A DNA stretch of 64,000 bases from Clostridiales bacterium. Lineage in GTDB: Bacteria; Bacillota; Clostridia; Christensenellales; CAG-138. The notes beneath the pieces are model-generated. The model was not told where the DNA came from. It saw only the letters and a program-made list of their open reading frames with translations, and made no database searches. Below, piece by piece: positions 46,454-59,873 of this stretch. How positions within the stretch are numbered: the stretch's first letter is position 1; each line of letters starts with the position of its first letter. The stretch covers positions 10,248 through 74,247 of the forward strand of contig SFEL01000014.1 in the NCBI GenBank assembly GCA_004557245.1. Reading direction: 5' to 3'. The translations under genes were made by a program, and so were the position numbers.

Positions 46454-47764
46454 ATGGATCTTTTTTCGGCCGGCATGAATAAGCACGCGCCGCTGGCGGA
46501 CAGGATGCGCCCAAGGACGCTGGACGAATTTGTGGGCCAGCAGCATATAGTGGGCAAGGGAAAGCTTCTCAGGAGGGCCATCGAGACGGATTCCCTCCAG
46601 TCCAGCATATTCTTCGGCCCTCCGGGCTGCGGAAAGACCACCCTCGCCTCAATAGTGGCCAACACCACGGGATCGGATTTTGTAAAGCTCAACGCGGTGA
46701 CCTCCGGCGTCAAGGACGTGCGCGGGGTCATAGCCAATGCTGAGGACAACCTCAGGCTTTACGGCAGGGAGACGTATCTTTTGCTGGATGAATGCCACCG
46801 CTGGAGCAAGGCCCAGAGCGACAGCATACTGCCGGCCCTGGAGCGCGGAATAATAAAATTCATAGGTTCTACCACGGAAAACCCCATGGTATCCATGACG
46901 GGGGCTATTGTTTCCCGGTGCCGCGCCTTCCAGTTTTATCCGCTTACTGAAGAGGACGTAAAGAAGTGCATCAAGGCCGCCGTGGCCGATAAGGAACGGG
47001 GCATGGGCAACTATGATACGGAGATAGACGAAGGGGCGTACGACCACATCGCCCGCATAGCCAACGGCGACGTGCGGACGGCTCTTAACGCCATAGAGCT
47101 GGCCATACTCACCACCGAGGCGGACGGCAATGGGGTGATACACGTAACGGAGGATATCGCCGCCGAGAGCATACAGCAGAAGCTCATAAACTGCGACGAT
47201 CAGCAGTTTTACGACATGCTGTCCGCCTTCTGCAAGAGCCTGCGGGGCGGGGACAGCGATGCTGCAATAGCGTGGTTTGCCCGGCTCATATACGCGGGCA
47301 TAGACCCGCGGATAATCTGCCGCAGGCTCATCGCACACGCCTCGGAGGACGTGGGCCTCGCCAACCCCCAGGCCATGGTGCAGGCGGTGGCGGCGGCTCA
47401 GGCGCTGGAGTTCATAGGGATGCCTGAGGCAGGGCTGTCCATCACGCAGGCAATAATATTCATCTGCGAGAGCCCGAAATCCAACTCGGTAGTCATCGCA
47501 AAGGATACGGCCTTCGCCGAGGCTAAGAGCATACCCGACCAGCCGGTGCCGATACACCTCAGGGATACCAGCTACCCCGGCGCGTCAAAGCTGGGCCACG
47601 GCAGGGGCTATAAGTACCCCCACGACTATCCCGGCCACGTGGTGGCTCAGGAGTACATGCCGCCCAGCGTAAAGGGCCATAAGTACTACATACCCGGCGA
47701 GCTGGGCAGCGAAGGGAAGATACGCCAGAACCATATCAATCAGGGAAGGATAAAGGAAAAATGA
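46454..47764 (+). CDS. rarA: Replication-associated recombination protein A (RarA/MgsA)
   Basis: A 436-residue AAA+ ATPase that acts at stalled replication forks. Walker A is GPPGCGKTT, Walker B LLLDECHRW, sensor 1 STTENP, and the C-terminal tetramer region ends in YPHDYPGHVVAQEYMP and KYYIPG. ATG 46454 (MDLFSAGMNKHAPLADRMRP) is chosen as the family start, with AAGGTAAG upstream. It overlaps tldD by four bases. Confidence 0.96.
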   Translation: MDLFSAGMNKHAPLADRMRPRTLDEFVGQQHIVGKGKLLRRAIETDSLQSSIFFGPPGCGKTTLASIVANTTGSDFVKLNAVTSGVKDVRGVIANAEDNLRLYGRETYLLLDECHRWSKAQSDSILPALERGIIKFIGSTTENPMVSMTGAIVSRCRAFQFYPLTEEDVKKCIKAAVADKERGMGNYDTEIDEGAYDHIARIANGDVRTALNAIELAILTTEADGNGVIHVTEDIAAESIQQKLINCDDQQFYDMLSAFCKSLRGGDSDAAIAWFARLIYAGIDPRIICRRLIAHASEDVGLANPQAMVQAVAAAQALEFIGMPEAGLSITQAIIFICESPKSNSVVIAKDTAFAEAKSIPDQPVPIHLRDTSYPGASKLGHGRGYKYPHDYPGHVVAQEYMPPSVKGHKYYIPGELGSEGKIRQNHINQGRIKEK

Positions 47765-49146
47765 TAAGCAGGACATCGGCTGAAAGGGTGCTCAACGCTG
47801 CCCTCGCAACAGGGGGAGATTTCGCGGAGCTTTACATGGAGGACGGGGAGAGCCACAGCATATCCATGCTGGACGGCGTGGTGGAGAATGCCGCCTACAG
47901 CCGCGCGCGCGGCGCGGGGGTGCGCATACTTTCCGGTACCCGTTCCGCCTACGCCTATACGGTGGATATATCCGAGTCCGCCCTTGTGGAGACGGCGAAA
48001 AAGGCCTCGGCTATAATAAAGGGCGAAGGGGGCGGTGTGCTGCCCTTCACGGATATACGCGACGGCAACTACAGGTGCAGGATACCCTTCTCGGCGGTGG
48101 ATAACGCAAAGCGGGTACACCTGTTAAAGCTTGGCACAGACGCGGCGAAGGCTGAGTCCGGCGAGATAACCAAGGTCAGCGCCGCATATATGGATACGGA
48201 TAAAAAGGTGCTGGTCTGCAACACCGAGGGAGTATGGGCGGAGGACAGGCGGCCGCGCACACGCCTCGCCTTTACGGCGGTGGCAAGCGACGGCATGGAA
48301 TTCCAGACCGGGCAGGAGATACCTGCCTTCGGCATGGGCTTTGAGGCTTATGAGCTGATAGACCCCGAAAAGGATGGGCGCACCGCCGCCCGGACTGCCG
48401 TTACGATGCTTCACGGAGTGGATTGCCCGGCGGGATATATGCCGGTAGTCATAGACGGCGGCTTCGGCGGAGTCATACTCCACGAGGCCTGCGTGCATTC
48501 ATTGGAAGCTACCTCCGTCGCCCGCGGCAATTCCGAATTCTGCGGAAAGCTGGGCCAGAAGATAGCCAGCGACATAGTGACCGCCATAGACGACGGCACA
48601 CTCCCCGGCGAATGGGGCAGCATACGCTACGACGACGAGGGCAACCCCTCCCAGTGCAACGTACTCATACAAAACGGCATGCTTAAGAGCTATCTTGTGG
48701 ACAGGCTGGGCAGCCGGATAATGAACCAGCCTATGACAGGCTCCGCCAGGCGGCAGAGCTACGAGTTCGCACCCACCTCCAGAATGACCAACACCTTCTT
48801 CGCCCCCGGCTACGACGACGAGGAGGAGATGATAAGGACCATGGGAGAGGGACTTTTTGCGGCTAAGATGGGCGGAGGCTCGGTGAACCCGCTGACAGGC
48901 GAATTTAACTTCTCGGTGCTGGAAGGCTACTGGGTAAAGGACGGCAAGATACACTGCCCGGTACGGGGCGCAGCCCTCATAGGCCGGGGGGCGGACGTGC
49001 TGATGAAGATAGACCGGGTAGGCATGAATATGTGGTTTGGCCACGGCATGTGCGGCTCACGCTCCGGCAGCGTGCCTACAAACGTGGGACAGCCCAGGAT
49101 AAGGGTGAGCGGCATAACCGTTGGCGGAAAGGGAGGCAGGCTGTGA
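47761..49146 (+). CDS. tldD: TldD/PmbA family metalloprotease, TldD subunit
   Basis: A 461-residue protein. The zinc motif is HEACVHSLEA (usually HExxxH), and the C-terminus has GMCGSRSGSVPTNVGQPRIR. With PmbA it forms a heterodimer that trims unfolded peptides, for example leader peptides of modified peptides or antitoxins such as CcdA. Its ATG overlaps the rarA stop (ATGA) and its stop overlaps the pmbA start (TGATG). No modified-peptide cluster is nearby. Confidence 0.94.
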   Translation: MISRTSAERVLNAALATGGDFAELYMEDGESHSISMLDGVVENAAYSRARGAGVRILSGTRSAYAYTVDISESALVETAKKASAIIKGEGGGVLPFTDIRDGNYRCRIPFSAVDNAKRVHLLKLGTDAAKAESGEITKVSAAYMDTDKKVLVCNTEGVWAEDRRPRTRLAFTAVASDGMEFQTGQEIPAFGMGFEAYELIDPEKDGRTAARTAVTMLHGVDCPAGYMPVVIDGGFGGVILHEACVHSLEATSVARGNSEFCGKLGQKIASDIVTAIDDGTLPGEWGSIRYDDEGNPSQCNVLIQNGMLKSYLVDRLGSRIMNQPMTGSARRQSYEFAPTSRMTNTFFAPGYDDEEEMIRTMGEGLFAAKMGGGSVNPLTGEFNFSVLEGYWVKDGKIHCPVRGAALIGRGADVLMKIDRVGMNMWFGHGMCGSRSGSVPTNVGQPRIRVSGITVGGKGGRL

Positions 49147-50540
49147 TGCATAACGGGCTTGACAGGGAGCATAAGGCCGAGATAAAAGCGGACGGAAGGA
49201 TAAAGGAATACGCCCACAGGCTCATGACCATTGCCATGGACAGGGGCTGCGACGGCGCGGAGGTATGCGTAAACGAGTCCGACGAGTTCTCGGTAGGTGT
49301 ACTGGAGGACGAGGTGGACGACTATACCGTAAGCTCCTCCTTCGGTTTAGGAATAAGGGTGCAGAAGGACGGAAGGAACGGCTACGCCTATACCGAAGCT
49401 ATGGATGACCCGGAGGGCTTTGTGGAGGAGGCCATAGATAATGCGGAGACGGTAAAGAGCGAGGATATACACCCCATGGCGGAGCCTGCGGAGTATCCGG
49501 AAATACAAAAAAAGACCGACGCACTGAAGGACATGGATGAATCGGAAAAGATAGAGCTCTGCAAGGCACTGGAACGGGAGACAAAGCGGTGCGACGGCCG
49601 GGTAAAGCGGGTGGCCTACTGCAAGGTAGTCACCGCAGGCGGCAGATTCTGCATATACAACACCCTGGGCCTCAGGGCCGAAAGGAGCGACAGGGTATCC
49701 TGCTGCTATGTGGAGCCGGTGCTGGAGGATAAGGGCCAGATGAGGGACGGCTTTGCATTCCGGGCAGACGGTGAGGCGCTGGACATAGCGGGCTGCGCCC
49801 GGGAGGCCGTCGATGAGGCCATAGCCGCCATGGATCCCGCGCCCGTAGCGCCCGGCAAGTACGATATAATACTCCGCAACGACGCTATGGCAAGCGTATT
49901 GGGTGCTTTTGCAGGCATGTTTTCTGCCGACGCCGCCCAGAAGGGCCTTTCGCCCCTGGCGGGCAGGGAGGGCGAGGATATAGCGGCGGAGTGCGTCACG
50001 CTGATGGACGACCCGCTGTATCCCATCAATCCAAGTCCCTTTGACGACGAGGGTACTCCTTCCGTAGCCAAGGCGGTGATAAAGGACGGAAAGCTGGAGA
50101 CGCTGCTGCACAACCTCAAGACCGCCAAGAAGGCGGGGGTAAAGTCTACCTCAAACGGCGGCAGGAGCAGCGCCGGCTCGCCGGTAGGCGTGAGAATAAC
50201 CAATTTTTACATAGCGCCAAAGGAGGGTACGCTGGGGCAGCTCATAAGCGAGCTGGGGGACGGCCTGCTCATCACCGACTTTTCCGGCCTCCACGCCGGG
50301 GTGAACCCGGTGAGCGGCAAGTTCTCGGTGCTGTGCAAAGGGCGGCTCATAAAGGACGGCAGGGACGTCCGTGCGGTAAACGAGATAACGCTGAGCGGAG
50401 ATTTTACAGAGCTGCTCAGATCCATAGTAAGGGTAGGCGGCGATCTGCGCTTCTCAATGCCCGGAGGCAGCTGCGTCGGCAGCCCATCGGTAATGGTACG
50501 GGGCGCCATGATATCAGGCCGGGGCGACGGCGGCCAATAA
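49146..50540 (+). CDS. pmbA: TldD/PmbA family protein, TldE/PmbA subunit
   Basis: A 464-residue partner of TldD. It lacks the HExxxH motif, as TldE subunits do. SVGVLEDEVDDYTVSSSFGL, LLHNLKTAKKAG and SGKFSVLCKGRLIKDG are family blocks. The ATG at 49146 overlaps the tldD stop. Last gene of the rarA-tldD-pmbA transcript. Confidence 0.93.
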   Translation: MHNGLDREHKAEIKADGRIKEYAHRLMTIAMDRGCDGAEVCVNESDEFSVGVLEDEVDDYTVSSSFGLGIRVQKDGRNGYAYTEAMDDPEGFVEEAIDNAETVKSEDIHPMAEPAEYPEIQKKTDALKDMDESEKIELCKALERETKRCDGRVKRVAYCKVVTAGGRFCIYNTLGLRAERSDRVSCCYVEPVLEDKGQMRDGFAFRADGEALDIAGCAREAVDEAIAAMDPAPVAPGKYDIILRNDAMASVLGAFAGMFSADAAQKGLSPLAGREGEDIAAECVTLMDDPLYPINPSPFDDEGTPSVAKAVIKDGKLETLLHNLKTAKKAGVKSTSNGGRSSAGSPVGVRITNFYIAPKEGTLGQLISELGDGLLITDFSGLHAGVNPVSGKFSVLCKGRLIKDGRDVRAVNEITLSGDFTELLRSIVRVGGDLRFSMPGGSCVGSPSVMVRGAMISGRGDGGQ

Positions 50541-50571
50541 CCGGAAAAAACAGGGAAACAGGGCATTTTAT

Positions 50572-50601
50572 TTGACAAGGGGCCGTAAGGAAGTGTATAG
50601 T
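50572..50601 (+). promoter_or_regulatory. Promoter of carD
   Basis: TTGACA, 18 bases, TATAGT, about 80 bases before the chosen start. Confidence 0.65.
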
Positions 50602-50681
50602 TAATATATGATGTGGAAGGATACACCCATTTTTCGGACAGGCCTTCCGAAGCACACATGAACGGAGAACAGGAGGAAAAG

Positions 50682-51149
50682 GTGTTCGATGTAGGCGACA
50701 GCGTGTTTTATCCCATGCATGGGGTGGGTATCGTGGAAAGCATTGAGGAAAAGGATATGCTTGGCGAAAGGGCCAAGTATTATATCCTGCGCTTCATTAC
50801 ATCGAAGCTTACGGCAATGGTGCCGGTAGCCTCGGCCGACAGCGTTGGCCTGAGACCTGTGATAGACTCTTCGGAGTGCGAGAAGATCTTTGAATACCTT
50901 GACGCGGCGGCAGTGTGTGCCGAAAGCGAAAACTGGAACCAGCGCTACAGGGACAACCTGGCAAAGCTCAAGGGCGGCGACATATACGACGTCGCCGACG
51001 TTATAAAGTGTCTCAAAAGGCGGGATTCCCTCAAGGGCCTCTCCGCAGGGGACAGAAAGATGCTCATAACCGCCCGGCAGGTGCTCTCTGCCGAGCTTTC
51101 GGCTGCCAGCGGCAGGGATATAGACGAAATCCGAGATATTATCGGGTAA
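50682..51149 (+). CDS. CarD family transcriptional regulator
   Basis: A 155-residue RNA-polymerase-binding regulator. GTG 50682 is chosen because AGGAGG lies five bases upstream and the product then starts MFDVGDSVFYPMHGVGIVES, exactly the CarD/CdnL start; upstream in-frame ATG/GTG codons have no ribosome site. The N-terminal Tudor-like RNAP-interaction domain is followed by a helical DNA-binding part (CLKRRDSLKGLSAGDRKML). It is expected to stabilise open complexes, for example at rRNA promoters. Confidence 0.9.
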   Translation: MFDVGDSVFYPMHGVGIVESIEEKDMLGERAKYYILRFITSKLTAMVPVASADSVGLRPVIDSSECEKIFEYLDAAAVCAESENWNQRYRDNLAKLKGGDIYDVADVIKCLKRRDSLKGLSAGDRKMLITARQVLSAELSAASGRDIDEIRDIIG

Positions 51150-51193
51150 CATCAAAATAAGGCCAAGGGCCGTTAAACGAAAGGAGTTAAGAA

Positions 51194-52264
51194 TTGGCTA
51201 AAAAAGTCGCAAGACTATTGCTCACCCTGGCGGGAGCCGCGGTGGGTGTGGGGCTTGTAGCGCTTGCGAACAGGGTCATCACCTTCCCGGAAGGGCTTAC
51301 GCTGTATCAGCGCATGCTTCCATGGGGACTGGCGCTTGTGTTTGTGGGTTCGGGTACTATTATTGCAATCATTTTTAATCTTTTATTTGCCGAACCGCTT
51401 ACCGCCGCCATAAGCTATGCCGAGGCCGGTATGTCAGCAATGCCAGCGGGGCAGCTGCTCTACTGCGTTTGCGGTCTGATCGCCGGGCTCGTTGTTGCAT
51501 TTTTGGCGAGTACTCTGGTGGCGCGCTTCAAGCCTGCGTGGGTAGTTCTGGTCATAGACGTAATACTGTACATCGCCTTCGGATACCTTGGGTGGAGCGC
51601 CATGAGCAGGCGGAAGGGGCAGTTCAGTATGCCTGTTACAGGCGGCCACGGCAAGGCTCACGGCTCGGCACGGCCCAAGCTTCTGGATACCTCCGTCATA
51701 ATCGACGGACGCATCGCGGAAATATGTGATACCGGCATAATTGAGGGCGAAATAATAGTGCCGAGCTTTGTGCTGCGGGAGCTTCAGCATATCGCCGACA
51801 GCTCCGATGGCCTCAAGCGCAACAGGGGCAGGCGGGGGCTGGACATACTCAAGGGTATGCAGGATAAAAAGTCCGTCCCCATCACCGTAGTCAGCACTGA
51901 CTATAAGGAGGTGGACGAGGTGGACGCCAAGCTGATACTCATGGCGTCGGAGCTTGGCGGCGTGGTTGTAACCAACGATTACAACCTTAACAAGGTGGCC
52001 GCTGTCCGCAAGGTACCCGTGCTCAATATAAACGAGCTGGCAAACGCCCTCAAGCCCATCGCACTGCCCGGCGAGGAAATGAGCGTGTTCGTGGTCAAGG
52101 AGGGCAAGGAGGCGGGCCAGGGTATAGGCTATATGGATGACGGCACTATGATAGTCATAGAGAATGGCAGGCGCCTCGTGGGCGAAACGGTGAACGTCAC
52201 CGTTACAAGCGTATTGCAGACCTCGGCGGGAAGGATGATATTCGCCAAGGTAAAGCAGTCATAG
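51194..52264 (+). CDS. PIN and TRAM domain membrane protein (YacL-like)
   Basis: A 356-residue protein. Four membrane helices (residues about 5-135) are followed by a PIN nuclease domain (LLDTSVIIDGRIAEI, DVDAKLI-type acidic residues, VVTNDYNLNKVA) and a C-terminal TRAM RNA-binding domain. The start is TTG 51194 with AAAGGAG eight bases upstream. In Bacillus yacL follows radA/disA; here it lies between carD and rpoB. An RNA-processing role at the membrane is inferred. Confidence 0.9.
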   Translation: MAKKVARLLLTLAGAAVGVGLVALANRVITFPEGLTLYQRMLPWGLALVFVGSGTIIAIIFNLLFAEPLTAAISYAEAGMSAMPAGQLLYCVCGLIAGLVVAFLASTLVARFKPAWVVLVIDVILYIAFGYLGWSAMSRRKGQFSMPVTGGHGKAHGSARPKLLDTSVIIDGRIAEICDTGIIEGEIIVPSFVLRELQHIADSSDGLKRNRGRRGLDILKGMQDKKSVPITVVSTDYKEVDEVDAKLILMASELGGVVVTNDYNLNKVAAVRKVPVLNINELANALKPIALPGEEMSVFVVKEGKEAGQGIGYMDDGTMIVIENGRRLVGETVNVTVTSVLQTSAGRMIFAKVKQS

Positions 52265-52333
52265 AAAAAATCAGGGCCCATTGCCCGGAGTTAAACCAAA
52301 TATAAAAAATATTAAGAAAGGCCATTATTCTCG

Positions 52334-52370
52334 TTGACAACCTTGACACGCGGTGTTACAATAATATACT
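52334..52370 (+). promoter_or_regulatory. Two overlapping promoters of rpoBC
   Basis: TTGACA-17-TACAAT (52334-52362) and TTGACA-16-TATACT (52343-52370). The leader of about 160 bases contains a GATTTTT/AAAAATC hairpin. Confidence 0.8.
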
Positions 52371-52538
52371 GCGTTAGCATGGTAAATTGCGGGGATTGGC
52401 CTTTTTACAGTTGATTTTTCCCGTAAAAATCATGCTGGGTATCCTATGCCCACAAAATGGAAATGCTCATATGGAGTGACGCGCCGATAATATAATCCAT
52501 GGTTATATGGTAATAACAAAGTATAAGGAGTGAACGCG

Positions 52539-55500
52539 ATGGTGCATGAGGTTTACATGGGCAAGAAAAAGCGCATGAGCTTTTCCCGTATCAATGAAGT
52601 TCTTGATATGCCCGACCTGATAGAGGTTCAGAAAAATTCCTATCAGCGCTTTGTGGAGGAGGATCTCAAGGAAGTTCTTGACGACATTTCGCCCATTACA
52701 GACTATTCCGAAAAGCTCGTCCTTGAGTTTGTAGATTACTCCATAGATTTCGACCATCCGAAATACTCGGTGGAGGAGTGCAAGGAAAGGGACGTAAACT
52801 ACTGCGCCCCGCTTCGCGTTACAGTTCGCCTTATAAATAAAGAGACCGGCGAGGTCAAGGAACAGCCCGTGTTCATGGGCGACTTCCCTCTTATGACCGA
52901 GCAGGGCACGTTCATCATAAACGGTGCAGAGCGGGTAATAGTCTCTCAGCTGGTCCGCTCACCCGGCGTATACTATTCCGAATCTATAGATAAAGTCGGC
53001 AAGCACCTCTTTGCCTCTCAGGTGATACCTAACCGCGGCGCCTGGCTGGAGTACGAGACCGACAGCAACGAGATAATGTACGTAAAGATCGACCGCCAGA
53101 GGAAGGTCTTTATAACTGCGCTGCTGCGTGCCCTGGGCTACAGCTCAGACGGCGAGATACTGGAGCTTTTGGGCGAAGACGAGCGCCTGAAGATAACCCT
53201 CGAGAAGGATACAACCAAAAACACCGAGGAAGGCCTGATAGAGATATACAAGCGCCAGCGCCCCGGCGAGCCTCCTACAGAGGAATCTGCGCGCAGCCTG
53301 CTGAACGCCCTGTTCTTTGACAAGCGCTACGACCTTGCCAGAGTGGGCCGCTATAAGTTTAATAAGAAGCTCTCCATCGCCTCACGCCTTCACGGCCTTA
53401 CTGCGGCGGAAAACGTCATAGCTCCCGGCACCGGCGAGATACTTGCCACTGAGGGAGAAGTAATAAGCCGGGAGGCCGCCGAAGCCATCGAAAACGCCGG
53501 CGTACACGGCGTATACGTCATAGCGCCCGACGGCGCCAGGGTAAAGATACTCGGCAACCTGTTCGTCGACGCCAGGTGCTACCTGAAGTTCGATCCCGAA
53601 GAGGCCGGCCTGAACGAGAAGGTACATTATCCCACCTTCATGAAGCTTCTGGAGGAAGCGGGGGACATGGAAGAGGAGGAACTCAAGAAGTTCCTGAAGG
53701 CCCGGGTATACGACCTTATACCCCGCCATATCATCACCGATGATATAACCGCCTCCATAAGCTATCTTCTCGGCATGAGCCACGGCATAGGCCGCACCGA
53801 CGATATCGACCATCTGGGCAACCGCCGCATAAGAAGCGTGGGCGAGCTGCTACAGAACCAGATCCGCGTCGGCATGACCCGCCTCGAGCGCGTGGTGAGG
53901 GAGCGCATGTCCATACAGGACACCGAGACCGCCATGCCCTCCAACCTCATAAATATCCGCCCCGTGACGGCCGCCATAAAGGAGTTCTTCGGTTCATCCC
54001 AGCTGTCCCAGTTTATGGACCAGACAAACCCCCTTGCGGAGCTTACCCATAAGCGCAGGCTGTCCGCTCTGGGACCCGGGGGCCTGAACCGTGAGCGCGC
54101 CACATTCGAAGTTCGAGACGTTCACTATTCCCATTACGGCCGCATGTGCCCCATAGAGACCCCTGAAGGCCCTAACATAGGCCTTATAAACTCCCTTTCC
54201 ACCTATGCCCGCATAAACCGCTACGGCTTTATCGAGGCGCCCTACCGCAAGGTGGACGGGAAGAACAAGAGCATAAGCGACGAGATAGTTTACCTCACCG
54301 CCGACGAGGAGGACGACTACATAGTGGCTCAGGCAAACGAGCCTACCATTACCGACGAGAACGGCAGGGTGTGGTTTGCCAAGGACAGGGTCGTTGCAAG
54401 AAGGCTGGACGAGATAATCGAAGTAAAGGCCACCGAGACCGACTACATGGACGTATCCCCCAAGCAGCTGGTGTCCGTCGCTACCGCAATGATACCATTC
54501 CTGGAGAACGACGACGCTAACCGCGCGCTGATGGGCTCCAATATGCAGCGTCAGGCAGTGCCCCTCCTCAAGCCCGAGGCTCCCGTGGTGGGCACGGGCA
54601 TGGAGTACAAGGCCGCACACGACTCAGGCGTCGTGGTGCTTTCCCGCCAGCACGGCGTCGTAAAGCGCGTTGACGCAAGCCATATAGTGATAACCGGCGA
54701 TGACGGCAACGACAGGACCTACAACATAATCAAGTTTAAACGCTCCAACCAGGGCACCTGCATCAACCAGCGTCCCATAGTGGTAAAGGGCGAACGGGTA
54801 ATACCCGGGCAGGTGATAGCGGACGGCGCCTCCACCGATCAGGGAGAGATAGCGCTGGGACGCAATATCCTCATAGGCTTTATGACCTGGGAGGGCTATA
54901 ACTACGAGGACGCCGTACTGATAAGCGAAAAGCTCGTCAAGGAAGACGTCTATACCTCCATACATATCGAGGAGCACGAGACCGAAGCCCGCGATACCAA
55001 GCTGGGCGAGGAAGAGATAACCCGCGATATCCCCAACGTGGGCGAGGATGCGCTGGCCAATCTGGACGACCGCGGCATTATCCGCATCGGCGCAGAGGTG
55101 CAGAGCGGCGACATACTGGTCGGCAAGGTAACGCCCAAGGGCGAGACCGAGCTCACCGCCGAGGAGCGGCTGCTCCGCGCCATATTCGGCGAGAAGGCAA
55201 GAGAGGTCAGGGATACCTCCCTCCGGGTGCCTCATGGCGAAGGCGGAGTCATAGTAGACGTAAAGGTCTTCACGAGGGCGAACAAGGACGAGCTGCCTCC
55301 GGGAGTAAACGAGCTGGTTCGCGTATACATAGCGCAGAAGCGCAAGATATCCGTAGGCGATAAGATGGCGGGCCGCCACGGCAACAAGGGTGTTGTATCC
55401 AGGATACTTCCCGAGGAGGATATGCCCTTCCTGCCCGACGGCACTCCCTTGCAGATAGTGCTGAACCCTCTGGGCGTTCCTTCCCGAATGAATATAGGTC

Positions 55501-56246
55501 AGGTGCTTGAGCTGCATCTGGGCATGGCCGCCAAGACCCTCGGCTGGAACATCGCTACCCCCGTATTCGATGGCGCTACCGAGGAGGACATAAAGTCCAT
55601 GCTGGTAAAGGCCGGCAAGGACTGGGACGGCAAGACGGTGCTTTACGACGGCCGCACCGGCGAGCCCTTCGAGAACAGGATATCCGTAGGCTATATGTAC
55701 TACCTGAAGCTGCATCACCTGGTAGACGACAAGATACATGCCCGTTCCACCGGCCCCTACAGCCTGGTTACTCAGCAGCCTCTGGGCGGCAAGGCTCAGT
55801 TCGGCGGCCAGCGCTTCGGCGAAATGGAGGTCTGGGCACTGGAGGCCTATGGCGCTGCCAATACCCTTCAGGAAATCCTCACCGTCAAGTCCGATGACGT
55901 CGTGGGCCGCGTAAAGACCTATGAGGCCATCGTCAAGGGCGAGAATGTGCCTGAGCCGGGCGTACCCGAATCCTTCAAGGTATTGATCAAGGAGCTCCAG
56001 TCTCTGGGCCTCGACATAAAGGTGCTCAGCGACACCAAGGAAGAGATAAAGATTGGCGAGATGATAGACGACGAGGATGTGGCGCCTATGGACGTCAACA
56101 TGGCGGGCCTTGAGGATACACCGGACCAGTATGCAAACGACAGCGACTTTGCCGAGTTTGACGAATTCGATTTTGACGACGCAGCCGACGACGGAGACGA
56201 CTTCGGTTTTTCCGTAGACGGTGACGATACAGACGACTTGAACTAA
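52539..56246 (+). CDS. rpoB: RNA polymerase subunit beta
   Basis: A 1235-residue core subunit of RNA polymerase. ATG 52539 follows AAGGAG by eight bases. The rifampicin region SQFMDQTNPLAELTHKRRLS is intact with the usual sensitive residues (Q, D, H, S). GRMCPIETPEGPNIGLINSL, MAGRHGNKG and LKLHHLVDDKIHARSTGPYS are standard. An unusually acidic C-terminal tail of about 55 residues (DEFDFDDAADDGDDFGF) extends beyond the conserved end. rplJ/rplL are not upstream; yacL is. Confidence 0.98.
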   Translation: MVHEVYMGKKKRMSFSRINEVLDMPDLIEVQKNSYQRFVEEDLKEVLDDISPITDYSEKLVLEFVDYSIDFDHPKYSVEECKERDVNYCAPLRVTVRLINKETGEVKEQPVFMGDFPLMTEQGTFIINGAERVIVSQLVRSPGVYYSESIDKVGKHLFASQVIPNRGAWLEYETDSNEIMYVKIDRQRKVFITALLRALGYSSDGEILELLGEDERLKITLEKDTTKNTEEGLIEIYKRQRPGEPPTEESARSLLNALFFDKRYDLARVGRYKFNKKLSIASRLHGLTAAENVIAPGTGEILATEGEVISREAAEAIENAGVHGVYVIAPDGARVKILGNLFVDARCYLKFDPEEAGLNEKVHYPTFMKLLEEAGDMEEEELKKFLKARVYDLIPRHIITDDITASISYLLGMSHGIGRTDDIDHLGNRRIRSVGELLQNQIRVGMTRLERVVRERMSIQDTETAMPSNLINIRPVTAAIKEFFGSSQLSQFMDQTNPLAELTHKRRLSALGPGGLNRERATFEVRDVHYSHYGRMCPIETPEGPNIGLINSLSTYARINRYGFIEAPYRKVDGKNKSISDEIVYLTADEEDDYIVAQANEPTITDENGRVWFAKDRVVARRLDEIIEVKATETDYMDVSPKQLVSVATAMIPFLENDDANRALMGSNMQRQAVPLLKPEAPVVGTGMEYKAAHDSGVVVLSRQHGVVKRVDASHIVITGDDGNDRTYNIIKFKRSNQGTCINQRPIVVKGERVIPGQVIADGASTDQGEIALGRNILIGFMTWEGYNYEDAVLISEKLVKEDVYTSIHIEEHETEARDTKLGEEEITRDIPNVGEDALANLDDRGIIRIGAEVQSGDILVGKVTPKGETELTAEERLLRAIFGEKAREVRDTSLRVPHGEGGVIVDVKVFTRANKDELPPGVNELVRVYIAQKRKISVGDKMAGRHGNKGVVSRILPEEDMPFLPDGTPLQIVLNPLGVPSRMNIGQVLELHLGMAAKTLGWNIATPVFDGATEEDIKSMLVKAGKDWDGKTVLYDGRTGEPFENRISVGYMYYLKLHHLVDDKIHARSTGPYSLVTQQPLGGKAQFGGQRFGEMEVWALEAYGAANTLQEILTVKSDDVVGRVKTYEAIVKGENVPEPGVPESFKVLIKELQSLGLDIKVLSDTKEEIKIGEMIDDEDVAPMDVNMAGLEDTPDQYANDSDFAEFDEFDFDDAADDGDDFGFSVDGDDTDDLN

Positions 56247-56270
56247 TAAGGCCGAAGGGAGATTAAGAAA

Positions 56271-59807
<3,537 letters not shown>

Positions 59808-59819
59808 ATACAGCCTTAA

Positions 59820-59852
59820 ATGGACCCCATGGGCGAGAGCTGTCCATGGGGG
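59820..59852 (+). terminator. Hairpin between rpoC and the Cys-rich membrane protein gene
   Basis: CCCCATGG and CCATGGGG arms, no T-run; may slow or partly end transcription. Confidence 0.4.
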
Positions 59853-59873
59853 CTGTTGTATGGAGGATCAGAA

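Noticed and set aside
46649..47557. 302-codon open frame opposite rarA
   Set aside because: Antisense shadow of the AAA+ ATPase gene, no start signals or recognisable domains.
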